Source: Brachionus manjavacas (lineage: Eukaryota > Rotifera > Eurotatoria > Ploima > Brachionidae). Taken from it: 64,000 nucleotides of DNA. Made by a program: the position numbers and the translations under genes. Under the pieces are notes generated by a model. The model had not been told where the DNA came from. It searched no databases and saw nothing but the letters and a program-made list of their open reading frames with translations. This document shows positions 22,621-32,954 of this stretch, one piece after another (position 1 is the first letter of the stretch; the number at the start of each line of letters is the position of its first letter). The DNA is taken from NCBI GenBank assembly GCA_019054805.1, contig JAHQIY010000002.1, positions 7,378,001 to 7,442,000 of the forward strand, read 5' to 3'.

Positions 22621-24198
22621 TTAAATGCCTTGATTAAGCATATGAAACGCGGCTCCCAGAGCCCAACTAATTTCCATCCCGTTCACTTGATTGCTCACCT
22701 AAAGATGATTATTATTGATGCTACTATTTAATTTAAAATTAATATTACAAAAATTTCTTTTGCGTCTGATAAACCATAGCCATGAACAAGTATTGAATAA
22801 ATAAAAGTCAGATCCATACATAAAAAACCAAAATCTTTATCTTTTGAATCAATGCCTTCATTGAAGCCACCATTACAGACTATAAAATATTTTTATTTCT
22901 ACCAAAAGTTATTTCACCAATAAATATTACATAATTTAGCAGCTTCTTTGATTTTTCCAATGCGAATAAGTCCACCATGCTGATCACCGAACAACTTAGC
23001 GCTGCTCAAACGATCATAATAAAACGAAAACGCGTAAATCTTTTTTGAGTCTAAACCAGGTGGTGCCTCGAAGTTGTTTCCTATGGTTTTTAAGACAATT
23101 TTAGAACAATTTTCATAAGATGTTGAATTTTTATCAATAAAACTGGATAGCAAAATATCTTTTCCTTGCTGAGACCATGTGAAGTTTTTACCATTGGGAA
23201 TGCATCTGCTAAATAACCTATTCTCTTTTGCGCCCAAATTAATCGAATCGTTCTGAATTATATTCAGTCGGGCTGACATCAAGCCAAAACCAAGAAAACT
23301 CTTGGCAAACATATTATATTTAGTTCTGTCTATTTTAACCGAAACTAGATCTTGGCTATCAGGTAACTTTTCTGAAGGAACAAATGTCACTTGGGTCGAG
23401 CCACCCCCCATGTCCAATGAACATATTGAAGTTTCAGAATATGTTTCAAAACTTTCTTTAAAACAATCAATTTATAAAAATAAATTAAAAAAATTTACTT
23501 AATGCGTAATTAAGAGTTAACCATGAGTATATTCCTTCAAATTTACCATCTAGAATAGCCACATCAGTTTCAGTTTTAATTCGAAATGGGTATTTTTTAA
23601 ACAAATCTCTTATCTTTTAGAAAAAAAATAATAAAAATAAAAATTTTGCTTTTGGTTACATGTTCGAGTATTTTGTCGGCTATTTTGTCTGAGATCAAGC
23701 GTAGACCAGCAGTGGCTTTAAGGCTAAGCCGAGTATAACTGTGATAGGAGGAAGGTATTATTTCCAAAGCTCGTATTAGTAAAGGTTCGATTGAATCAGC
23801 TGCCTTGAAAAATAGTTAATTTTTTACAAAATTTGTTTATACTAATTGATACTATTTTAGGATTTTGACTATAAGCTGATAGACCTGGTTTAACCTTGAG
23901 CAAAAGCTCTTCATTTACAAGTTGAATATCAAATTTTTTACCTTTTTTTTTAAATTTTAGACCAAATAAAATCCAATTAATAGATACTTTCAAAATCATC
24001 GTGGTTAAGTTTGAAAACATGAAGTCGGCTACCTGTGCTGCCGGCATCAATCACTATTGTGTAAATAGTGTTCCTAATGAGAAGTCGCTGTTGTAAATTT
24101 ATACGAAAAAGCCATATTAACATTATGATGAAAGCGACAATTACGAAAATTAGCTTTATGCTACGATTGAAAATTCTTGGAACCATGTCTTTTTGCAT
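22621..24198 (-). CDS. Ectonucleoside triphosphate diphosphohydrolase, ENTPD5/6 type
   Basis: Hydrolyses nucleoside di- and triphosphates in the secretory pathway or outside the cell. Seven exons (24198-23988, 23941-23853, 23803-23660, 23613-23499, 23455-22931, 22879-22749, 22698-22621) with introns near 50 bp (the fifth about 51, the last 50) join in phase to 430 residues. A hydrophobic segment at residues 14-30 (LIFVIVAFIIMLIWLF) is a signal anchor. Apyrase conserved regions are seen in order: IVIDAGSTGSRLHVF (ACR1), KATAGLRL (ACR3), SLDMGGGSTQVTF (ACR4), and FLGFGLMSAR and AFSFYYDR, which are typical of the ENTPD5/6 branch, then FLCMDLTFIYSIL and ISWALGAAFHML (ACR5 end). All catalytic motifs look intact. 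The short ACR2 region lies in exon 4 (AILDGKFEGIYSWLTLNY). Confidence 0.92.
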
Positions 24199-25289
24199 GG
24201 CTTTGGAATAAAAAAAAAAAATTTGATAAGAAAAAAATTTTTTGCAAGAAATTTTAATAAAAAATATGAATTTCAAATAAAACTTAACCTTTTTAATACA
24301 TTTAATTGATAAGTGCTTCGTAGTTTGTAAAAAAGGTGAAAAATTGAATGAAATTTTTTCATGAAAAGAAAAATTTTTATTTTAATTAATGATTTTTTTT
24401 TTGCTTAATTCAAAAATAGATTTAATTTTCTTTAGTTAATTTCATGATTGAAAAAAATCTTAGTTTTAATCTCAGTTTCTTGATCCTAGATACAAAAATT
24501 CATAAAGATATTCACAAATCTTAAAAAAAATTGGGATGGTCATTTTTGTGACCAATTTTTTCATTGTAAACTTATTAAGTAATTATATGAACGAAAAAAA
24601 AATCATAATTTGGTCAGATCGTCGTGGTTTCACCATAAAAAGCAGTAAGTTCATTGACAAAAAATTAAAATAAAATTTTTTAAAAAAATTTACTTAAATT
24701 GACTTTAATTTTTTATGGAAACTTTTTTATTTATTTCAAAAATTAAAAAAGTGTGCTAATAAAAATAGTATGCCAAGATGAAAAATGTGTATGCTGAAAA
24801 TTTCGATAATATTGGTCAAGTAAATCCGATCTAAAATTAATGAGAAATTTAACTTAAATAAGACAAATTGACAATACTTTGGGTAAAATAACGCTGATAA
24901 CTTAAGTAATTTTACAAAAAATTACAATATCACTTAAAGTAATAAGACAAACGATCGAAAAATTTTCTTCAGAAAAAAATTTTTTTTTAATTAATGTCAA
25001 AATTGAAAAATTGTGATTTTTGAAGAATTTTGTAAAAATCTTGTCGATTCCAGTAAAAAATTAGAAAAATTTTATTGAAAAAAGTTCATTTAATTAAAAA
25101 TGCTGACGCTTCTAATATTAATGTAATTTCTCTCATGAAACTTAACAGAAAAATTATATTTTAAATATTATTATCAGAATTTATTTAACCAAATTATAGC
25201 AGTACAATTACTATTCTTTATATTTTAAAGCAAAAAATAAAAACTTCAGCATTAATGAAATAAATTATTGAAAGTAAAATCTCCAAAGC
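24199..25289. other. AT-rich intergenic stretch
   Basis: This includes the 5' flank of the ENTPD gene. No coding block, repeat pair or tail was recognised. Confidence 0.4.
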
Positions 25290-25715
25290 ATGGAAATCTA
25301 TTAACACTACTATGACACGTAAACAATCTTTCTTAACACAAGACCCAGTTAATTACCAACCGATGAATAGGACAAGATGCTGGAAAGTATAGTCTACTCG
25401 GGATTACATAATTTAGAACAAAACTCATTAATAATTTAGGAACAATCTAGTTTTGGAAAAAATGGACAAACCGATAAATATATTTTCTTCTTTATTCAAA
25501 AATTTTTAATCATTTAATAGAAAGAAAAAGTTTGTTCCCTATTTTTTGACATCTCAAAAGTATTTGATAGGGTATAGCAAGACGGTCTTATTTTTAAACT
25601 GATAAAAATGAATCTTCCGCCTTACCTCGTACATTGGATTTTTTGTTTGTTTATATTTTATTTATTTATTTTTTAACTGAAGGAGCTTGGTACAAAAAAA
25701 ACAACTAATGAAAAA
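25290..25715 (+). mobile_element. LINE-A copy 3, short decayed relic
   Basis: The plus strand aligns by eye with LINE-A ORF2 from the region before LLERIVYSRLY through a broken RT (VCSLFFDISK equivalent and FDRV) to the LPPYLVHWI equivalent. It then jumps directly to a 3' tail (TTAACTGAAGGAGCTTGGTACA, about 25672-25694). Thus it has an internal deletion from the RT middle to the 3' end and many stops. Confidence 0.65.
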
Positions 25716-26752
25716 ATTACAGATCAATTTATTTAAAATGCAGATCATTTATATTCAAGACTATTTTTTTTTCTTTAACAACTTTTACATTTGTTTAAGT
25801 TCTCCTACATTCTTCGTCTAAAGAATCTTTTTTTGGTTGCTGGTTGATAAATCCAAAAGGATATCATTAATTTTTTTCATTTGTTTAATCTTTATCAAGC
25901 TAAAGCTCCTTTAATAACTAATTTAGAAAAAATTCCTTGAAACAAAAATTAAATAAATATTAAATTTAATAGAACTAATTTGCTAAGTTTTTTTCAAGGT
26001 GTTTCGCTTTGCAGAGATTTTGCTGACATTAAGCAGATTTAAAATAAAGATACAATTAAAAACTTTGTATTTTGCTGAACTTACAGAGTTAATTTCTAAC
26101 TGAAATTAAATTGTCTATTTTTTGAATTTTTATTTTTGTGCACATAAATCTTATGCAAAATCAGTGAGTGTATTGTCAGGCACACTAAATTTAGTTCTTT
26201 CTACTCGAAATATTTTTTGACTGAAATAAAAAGATCTAAAATTAAAATATTCAATTGATCATTTTCAAATTTTGTTTAATTTTCTATTTTTATTGCACTC
26301 TGCTTCAATCCAATCTTAATGTTAAGATCTTAAAAAAAAATCAAAATTTTCTTGGCTCAATTAAAGCTGAAAGATGAAATATAAAAAGATTTTTTATCAA
26401 TAAAATTATTTACATTTTTTACATTTGAAATTATTTTTATCTTTATTTTAGATTGAAATAAATGCTTAGTGAAAGATAATTTTTCTATTTAAACTAATTT
26501 TTCAATTTGAAAATTTATTCTTTAAAGTTAAAATTTTAATTATAAAAAAATTAAATAGAACATGACCAAATTAAAGAAAAATAGAAACTATTATCTTTCA
26601 TTGATCTTTAAATGAATGTGTGATTTTTTTGCTCGATTACGGTCATCAAGGTTTTTAGAAAAAAAATTGTTAATATTATTTTTTTAAAAATTTATTTGCT
26701 GTTCATACTTAAAAAAATAAAAATAAAATATATTGTCATATTAATGCTTCCG
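25716..26752. other. AT-rich intergenic stretch
   Basis: Nothing recognised besides short AT-rich frames. Confidence 0.4.
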
Positions 26753-27442
26753 CTATTCGATGGTAACAACCTGTTGTTTGGCTCTTTTGTTCTCACTTGA
26801 AGATTCGCCAAGAGGAGAGCTGATACCAAGTTCTTTTCTCAATTTTGCCGAAATGTTCCTATTCAGGTATTGCGATAATAAATCAAATGCATCTTGTTTG
26901 AATTTATCTTCATTATTTTCATTTTTTTTATCAGATAACGAGACCATTAAATTGCTTATCTTTGAAATTTTTGCTTTCAACCACTCATTGCATTTGCCAT
27001 TATTTAAAGTAATTTCAAATTTGGAATCCGACTCGGCAATGTCTGAAAAATAACCAAGTTCTGGAAAATTGATTTTTTTCAACAATTCTTCATCAAAACT
27101 GGACTGGGTCAAAAAATTGAACAATTTTGTTTTAAAATCGAGCTCGGACTCGAACTCGAATTGATCACTGTTGGTCAAAAAATCAATTATAAAATAGCCT
27201 AGATTAAATTTGGTCAAAAAGTAGATAAAAGTGTCAGCTTGGATGTAATCATCGATAAAAATGCATGAGTTTTCCGGTGCATAGTTCATCATTTCGTACA
27301 AATTGATGCCGTCAGTGGACTCATGAACAAAAAATGGCACTCTGTCACCCTCTTTTGGATGTTTCAGATGCAATAGGGAAATTTTTTTCGCCTCCTCCAA
27401 CTCAACTCTATCGCTTTGATCGAGAATAAGAATTTTTTTCAT
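26753..27442 (-). CDS. RNASEH2B: Ribonuclease H2 subunit B-like protein
   Basis: The B subunit supports the RNase H2 complex, which removes ribonucleotides and RNA:DNA hybrids in the nucleus. A single uninterrupted exon of 229 codons starts at the ATG at 27442; an in-frame GTG lies 9 bases upstream, but ATG is preferred. The N-terminal segment ISLLHLKHPKEGDRVPFFV, followed by GINLYEM and a PENSCIFIDDYIQADTFIYF stretch, fits the RNASEH2B triple-barrel part. LGYFIIDFL and the later NEWLKAKISKISN helix fit its C-terminal domain. The tail NKRAKQQVVTIE is short and basic, where longer homologues carry a PCNA-binding extension. The lack of introns is unusual for this window. It is divergent from CBL with 483 bp between the start codons. 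Confidence 0.72.
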   Translation of the reverse strand: MKKILILDQSDRVELEEAKKISLLHLKHPKEGDRVPFFVHESTDGINLYEMMNYAPENSCIFIDDYIQADTFIYFLTKFNLGYFIIDFLTNSDQFEFESELDFKTKLFNFLTQSSFDEELLKKINFPELGYFSDIAESDSKFEITLNNGKCNEWLKAKISKISNLMVSLSDKKNENNEDKFKQDAFDLLSQYLNRNISAKLRKELGISSPLGESSSENKRAKQQVVTIE

Positions 27443-27925
27443 TTTCTTCACAAAAAATATGCTTCAAATTATTATAAATTAAAAACATTCACTCTGAATG
27501 CAATAGAAGAAAATTTTGTTAAAATTTTCAAACAGCCTATTGATCAAGTGACCTAATTAAATCAAAATTTAAAAAAACAAAATTTCACCAAAAAAGGTTA
27601 ATTTAATGATCCTTGAATTATTCAAGATATTTGCCCAGAAGCCCTCAAAAAAAAGGATTAGGACAAAAAAAATATTTTTTTTCGAATAGAGATTAGTATT
27701 TGTTTTGTATTGTTTAAAGAGGATTTTAAATAGTTTATGATAATATTTCCGCATCTCGGCGGCATTGATAATAGTTTTTTAATTAAATTTTAAGTGTAAA
27801 AACTAGAACACTGTATACAGGTCAGATATCTAAGCAGACAAAAATAGCTTGCTATTTTAATAAAATTTAAAATTTGCATTTTTTTATTTCAAAAAATAAA
27901 TTTTTTATTTAGATGATCTTATGAA
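27443..27925. promoter_or_regulatory. Shared 5' region between divergent RNASEH2B and CBL
   Basis: 483 bp separate the two start codons on opposite strands, so promoters of both genes must lie here or overlap. No specific motif was identified. A short AT-biased frame at 27569-27754 is not considered coding. Confidence 0.4.
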
Positions 27926-30900
27926 ATGTCTTCAAATTCCCAGAATAGACTGATGTCTTCGAGTTCTCGTTTGATAAACAGATTTCTTAATACAAATAGC
28001 TCGCCTGGCCCCACTAGTGAACAGTCCACTCTGAACGTGATAACATCAGCGGCTGCAGCCGCAGTCTCCTCAATTCACAACATAATAACTAGCAACCAAC
28101 CGGCCAACAGGTCCAATTGCTCGTCTTCTTCTTCCTCGGCCAACTCTTCTGCCCAGAACACTCCCCAGCTCAGAGACCTGACCAACCAAACACTGGACCA
28201 TTTGGTCACACAAAACTCGTGTATCACCTCGAGCATAAAGCTGGAAAAAAAACACTTTGACAAACTGAATAAGCTAGCTGAAAAATTGCTCAAATACTGC
28301 CAGTCTGAGCGCATGAATCTGATCAATAGCCCGCCCTACATCATCGATATCTTGCCAGACATTTGCCAATTGTTTAACACAATCTATTTTGTGTATGAAA
28401 GCAAACTTCATGTGCTCAATGATTTGGACTACTTTTGTGTCCTCATAAAGAACGTGGTGGACAAATTTCAAGAGCTTTTGGATCTATTTAAAGTAGCAGG
28501 ACGCAAAATGTACGAAGAAAACAGTGATGAAAGAAACAAATTGATAAAGTGTACCCTTAGTTTTTCGCACATCCTTGCCGAAATGAAGTCCATATTTCCC
28601 AAGGATGTGTACGAAGGGCAAAATTTTCGCATTGCCAAAAAAGACGCCAGCGACTTTTGGAAGAACAATTTTGGCGATAGAATTTTGGTCAGCTGGAAAG
28701 AGTTTGAGATCAAGTTAAATCGGGTGCACAAAATAAGCAGTCAACACGAGGTCAATGCTCTGCGCGAGACTATTCAGCTAACTCGCACCAAATACGTTTC
28801 CGTCTTCGAATTTGACATATTCACCAGGTAATTTAGCAAAATTTGTTCTAGTTACAAAATTTATATATTTTAGACTTTTTCAACCTTGGAATAATTTGTT
28901 GAACAATTGGAAGTTTTTAGTCACAGAACATCCTGGTTATAGTGCATACAGCACTTATGACCAAGTGCATCAGCGTTTGCAAAAAGTAAGATTTTTTTTA
29001 GTTTAAAAATAATTGTAAATTGAAAATTAGATTTTATTTTTAAAAATAATAATGAAATTTTGAATTTTTTTGAAACATTTTTTCAAATACTTGTTATTAA
29101 CATTAGTGACAGAGAATAATTCATTTTAATTTAAATTGAAGGGAAAAATTTACAACTTTTTTTTTCAAAATCAAATAGAGCAAAATTTTTCAAATCTCGA
29201 ATCTTTTTTTTCAAAAGATTAAAAATTGATTCTGTGAATGCAACCAAGAAGAACAAAAAATGTTGAATAAAAAATTTTTTTTTTTTTGATTTGATCTTTT
29301 TTGCCAAATTTTCCAAAGTTTATAATTAAAAAGGTTTTTAAAAAATTCTAAATTTTGGTTTCAGATCAATTTGGAAAAGAACCTTTAAAATTATTTAACT
29401 TGAAATTTTGATCTTGCTAAACTAACTCTGTATATAATGCCCCTATTAATAAACCGTAGTATTATGCATTTTATTTTTGAAAATTTTTATGATATTTTAT
29501 TAAAAAAATGTTTCTCAATTATTTTAATGAAATTTCTCAGATTTAGTTAAAAAACATTGAGATTGATGGAGCTTGCAAGAGTTGTTGTTAATTAATTGTT
29601 TTAATTAAAAATGTATCACTCCATAGAACTACTTTGCCTTTTTTAAAATATTTTGGATTAAAAAATTCTCGGTGCTTCTTGTGTTAACAGGTGTTCAAGG
29701 TTGTGTTTTACAGATCCCAGAACCTCTTCTGCTGTTTTGAAATTGGTTTCCCGAATTTCTTACCGGTGTTCAAATTTTTGGAAGCTCTTTCTTAGCTTTG
29801 TGCTTTAGATGTAGGATGTTTGCGTTTGAGACCAGCTAGGCGTTCAACATCGTATTTCTTTGCTGCATTTCTGTAATAGGGTTTTCTCAGTTTGTGCCTA
29901 TTTTTGTACTGAAACATAGTTCCACCTAGACAAAGGTTGTTGGTCATGCACAGGTCTTCTACTCTTTCACCATTGTTATTTCTTCCTCCGCAACCGTTCG
30001 TGGCCATGCATTTCTCAAATCCATTGTTCCAACTCCCAACTTTCACGTTCATGCCGCCCATTTTAATCATAAGGTCATGTCGAGGCACTTTATCTATTGT
30101 TCTTAGTAGCTGTTCGTAGAATATAGATTTTTCCTCATCATTGGCTTCGTTGGTTGGGGCAGAGCATAGTATATTCGTGGACTTAACACTAGGAAACCCG
30201 AGAAGTTCTAAAATTTAAAAAATTAACATACCCAGGAAGTTTTTATACTTGTCAAAAATTTTGAAATATTTTTATCTAATATTGTCTTTAGATTCAGTAT
30301 TTTTTAAAATATTTGAATTAATCAGTTATATTTTATATTCATACCAACAAAGTATTTAAGAATAAAAGATAAAAAAAGAACTCTTTGTTTTTATTTCGAA
30401 TTAATAGAAGTTTTAAATATTTTCTGGTTTTAATGGTTAAAAAAATTGTCTCTATCATTTTTTCCATATTGTACTTATTTGTACTAAGAATTTTTAAGCT
30501 GCTTTAATTAATTTATTAATGTTATTTTAATAAACTCAATCATTATTTTATTTAATTTGAAAAAGGTTTAAATAACTTGAACACCTGTTAACACAAGAAG
30601 CACCGAGAATTTTTTAATCCAAAATATTTTTAAGTCAAAGTAGTTTTACGGAGTAATACATTTTTTTAAGAAAAACATAAAATTCAAATAATTCAAAAAA
30701 GATTTATATATTAGGAAAATGTGTTCAAAAGATTTGAGAATGTAAGATTTTTTAATCTTTTTTTTAATTTAGTTGTTTATTATAAAAAAAATTTAGTATT
30801 AAAATAGAATAGAAAAAAATATAGTTTAAGAATTAAATTTATTAGAATAATAAAATTTTAAAATTCAACTTTAGCATATAAACAAACCAGGAAGTTATTT

Positions 30901-31882
30901 ATTCCGATTAAGTTGTACCAAATTGGGACAATGGGCTATCGGTTATGTTACCGATGATCACAAAATCCTTCAAACAATTCCTCAGTCGTTAATTCAAGCC
31001 TTGATTGATGGTCAAAAACAAGGAATGTACATTTATCCGGATGGTCGCGATATCAAAATAGACATCTCTTCGGCCATCGCAGTCACATCTGCATCTAGAA
31101 TCCAAATATCAAAAGAACAGTACGATATGTACTGTGACATGGGAACTTCTTTCCAAGTTTGTAAGATTTGTTCAGAAAATAATAAAGACAGAAAATTGGA
31201 GCCGTGTGGACATTTAATTTGCTCGAGTTGTTTAGAAAATTGGCAAGAACTACAAAATGTGCCAAGCTGCCCTTTTTGTCGGTGTGAAATAAAAACTTTT
31301 GAACCCATAGTTATCAGTCCTTTTGAGAACAAATCCGAAAACAAATTCGAAACTCCAAAAAAGTCAGATCACTTCGAAGAGTTAATGAGTGACGATGAAA
31401 TTTTAAAAAAGAGAGAAAAGAGCAAAGACAAAAATCGACCCAAAAGTTCATTATTAACTGAGGATTCCAAAGAAGACAAATTCAATCTAGATCTTATTTT
31501 GAGTCCTGGCGAAAATGTCCAGTCTAGGCTATCAGAAGAGATGAGTGATTTGAGTAAAAATTTCAAAATTCCACCTGCGCCGAGCTTTCCACCGCCGCCA
31601 CCACCTATTCACAGTCCTTCATCCCAATCGGTACTGAATCCTCCTCTTTTGCCTCCACCACCTCCCCCTCCGGGTCAAACCAAACCGATTGTATCTGCTC
31701 ATTTATCTTCGAAATCAAATTCTGTAATTAAAATAAAAATAGATAATGATTGTCAATTTGAACAGTTTTTTCTAAATCATCTTGGGACAGAAAGGATAAA
31801 AGCTGCGTGCGCTCTAATCCTAGCGAATAATGACCCGAGGATTGCATTAAATATTCTGAATATGTCCAAAGGAACTACATAG
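27926..31882 (+). CDS. CBL: E3 ubiquitin ligase CBL
   Basis: Ubiquitinates activated tyrosine kinases. Three exons (27926-28827, 28874-28985, 30875-31882) join in phase to 673 residues. Residues about 1-75 are a Ser/Asn-rich leader. The tyrosine-kinase-binding module follows: a four-helix bundle ([20 protein letters not shown] onward), the EF-hand ([29 protein letters not shown]) and the SH2 ([43 protein letters not shown]). The RING finger is [20 protein letters not shown] continuing to [10 protein letters not shown], with all eight zinc ligands. A proline-rich region ([18 protein letters not shown]) binds SH3 partners. The end ([20 protein letters not shown]) is a UBA domain. The second intron is 1.9 kb and holds an inverted-repeat element; the first is 46 bp. 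Confidence 0.95.
29611..30662. repeat. Inverted-repeat element in CBL intron 2
   Basis: The 88-bp sequence at 29611-29698 (ATGTATCACTCCATAGAACT ... AACAGGTGTTCAAG) returns inverted at 30575-30662 (CTTGAACACCTGTTAACACA ... GGAGTAATACAT) with only a few mismatches. The 1.05-kb unit has no transposase. Inside lies a minus-strand piece of a LINE endonuclease (29792-30200). It is either a non-autonomous DNA element that picked up LINE sequence or one later hit by it. Confidence 0.7.
29792..30200 (-). pseudogene. RTE-type LINE endonuclease fragment
   Basis: On the minus strand the frame reads [20 protein letters not shown], then [52 protein letters not shown] and [13 protein letters not shown]. 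This is the AP endonuclease domain of RTE-like elements. The motif usually written MGDLNAKVG is MGGMNVKVG here, so a catalytic Asp is lost. The frame stops at 29792. No RT follows, so it is an isolated captured piece. Confidence 0.75.
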
Positions 31883-32403
31883 AAAATCTTCGATAAAAAA
31901 ATTGCGTTTTTTTGATATTTTATAGAATTTCAATAATTGTTTCATATTAAATTTTTTAATGGTAAAAAATTATTGTACAAGATTTATTCATTTAATTTTT
32001 TTTAGGAAATAAAATTTGTTTATTTTTACATGTATTTTTTTTTGCAAACCTATTTTTTTGTCAAATAGTTTTTTATTTTATTCTTTAGTTTATCTTTACC
32101 AACGACATTGTCTAATTAAGTACAAATTGGAAAAAGACCAGAAGTGGTCAAAAGTCAAAGTCATATACTTTTTATTAGTATTATTTTTTTTGTTAAGTAA
32201 AGAATAATTTTATTTTGACTTATTAAAAAAAATCAAAATCTAAAAATTATTAAAACAATTGAAACTTAAATAAAAAATTAAATAATATAATTTAATAATT
32301 AAATTGGATAAGAAAACTAGGAAAAATCAATATTCTTTTAATTTCTATTAAAAGTTTAAATTTTGAAACGTAAATTAATTCAAAAAAGATTTAAACGTAG
32401 TTT
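31883..32403. other. CBL 3' flank
   Basis: AATAAA-like signals occur shortly after the CBL stop (for example near 32008). No other feature is seen. Confidence 0.4.
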
Positions 32404-32516
32404 AAAATTCAATTTTAGAAAATAAACAAAACCGAAAGTTATTAATTCCGATCAATTGGGAAAATGGACTATCGGCTATGCTACCGATGATCACAAAATC
32501 CTTCTGACAATTCCTC
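32404..32516 (+). pseudogene. Partial duplicate of the start of CBL exon 3 (SH2)
   Basis: The block including TTAG-acceptor, AATAAACAAA, GTTATTAATTCCGAT, CAATTGGGAAAATGG and TACCGATGATCACAAAATCC closely matches 30865-30985, i.e. the intron end and first codons of CBL exon 3. A stretch of about 14 bases in the LSCTK region is deleted, and the copy breaks off after ACAATTCCTC. It lies about 530 bp beyond the CBL stop in the same orientation, so it is a local non-functional duplication. Confidence 0.8.
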
Positions 32517-32848
32517 TGAAAAATTTAAAAAAATTATTTTACAATTCAGAGTTTGCTCAGTAATTATTTAAGACTTGAATTGACGACTGAGTCAAATCTG
32601 AATTGTAAAGTAATATTTAAAAAATCTAAATTGACTTTGACTTTTGACCGACTGTGAAAAAAATATTAAAAATTAGAAAATTTAAAAAAATTCTCAAAAA
32701 TAATCGCACCATAGTGCAAAGTCCACTTTTTTTACCTAAAAAAATATTTCTTTTCTCAAACAATCAAATCAACAATCAGATTAAATTTCATTAAAGTTAA
32801 ATTTTTTATCTCTTTGACCCATGAAAAAAATTTATTTTAAGTTTAAAA

Positions 32849-32951
32849 AGCTGCAACATAGAGTGGTGGGTTAACCAGCTGCAACATAGAGTTAACTTAA
32901 TTTGACATGCTAAGTTAACTCAGACATTAAGTTAGCATGTCAAATTAAGTT
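32849..32951. repeat. Direct repeat plus perfect 20-bp stem hairpin
   Basis: AGCTGCAACATAGAGT occurs twice (32849-32864 and 32877-32892). Immediately after, AACTTAATTTGACATGCTAA (32894-32913) is exactly inverted at 32932-32951 around an 18-base loop. It abuts the 5' end of the LINE-B copy. Confidence 0.75.
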
Positions 32952-32954
32952 CAG

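Noticed and set aside
28070-28731. Several minus-strand frames inside CBL exon 1
   Set aside because: Antisense shadows of a well-supported coding exon.
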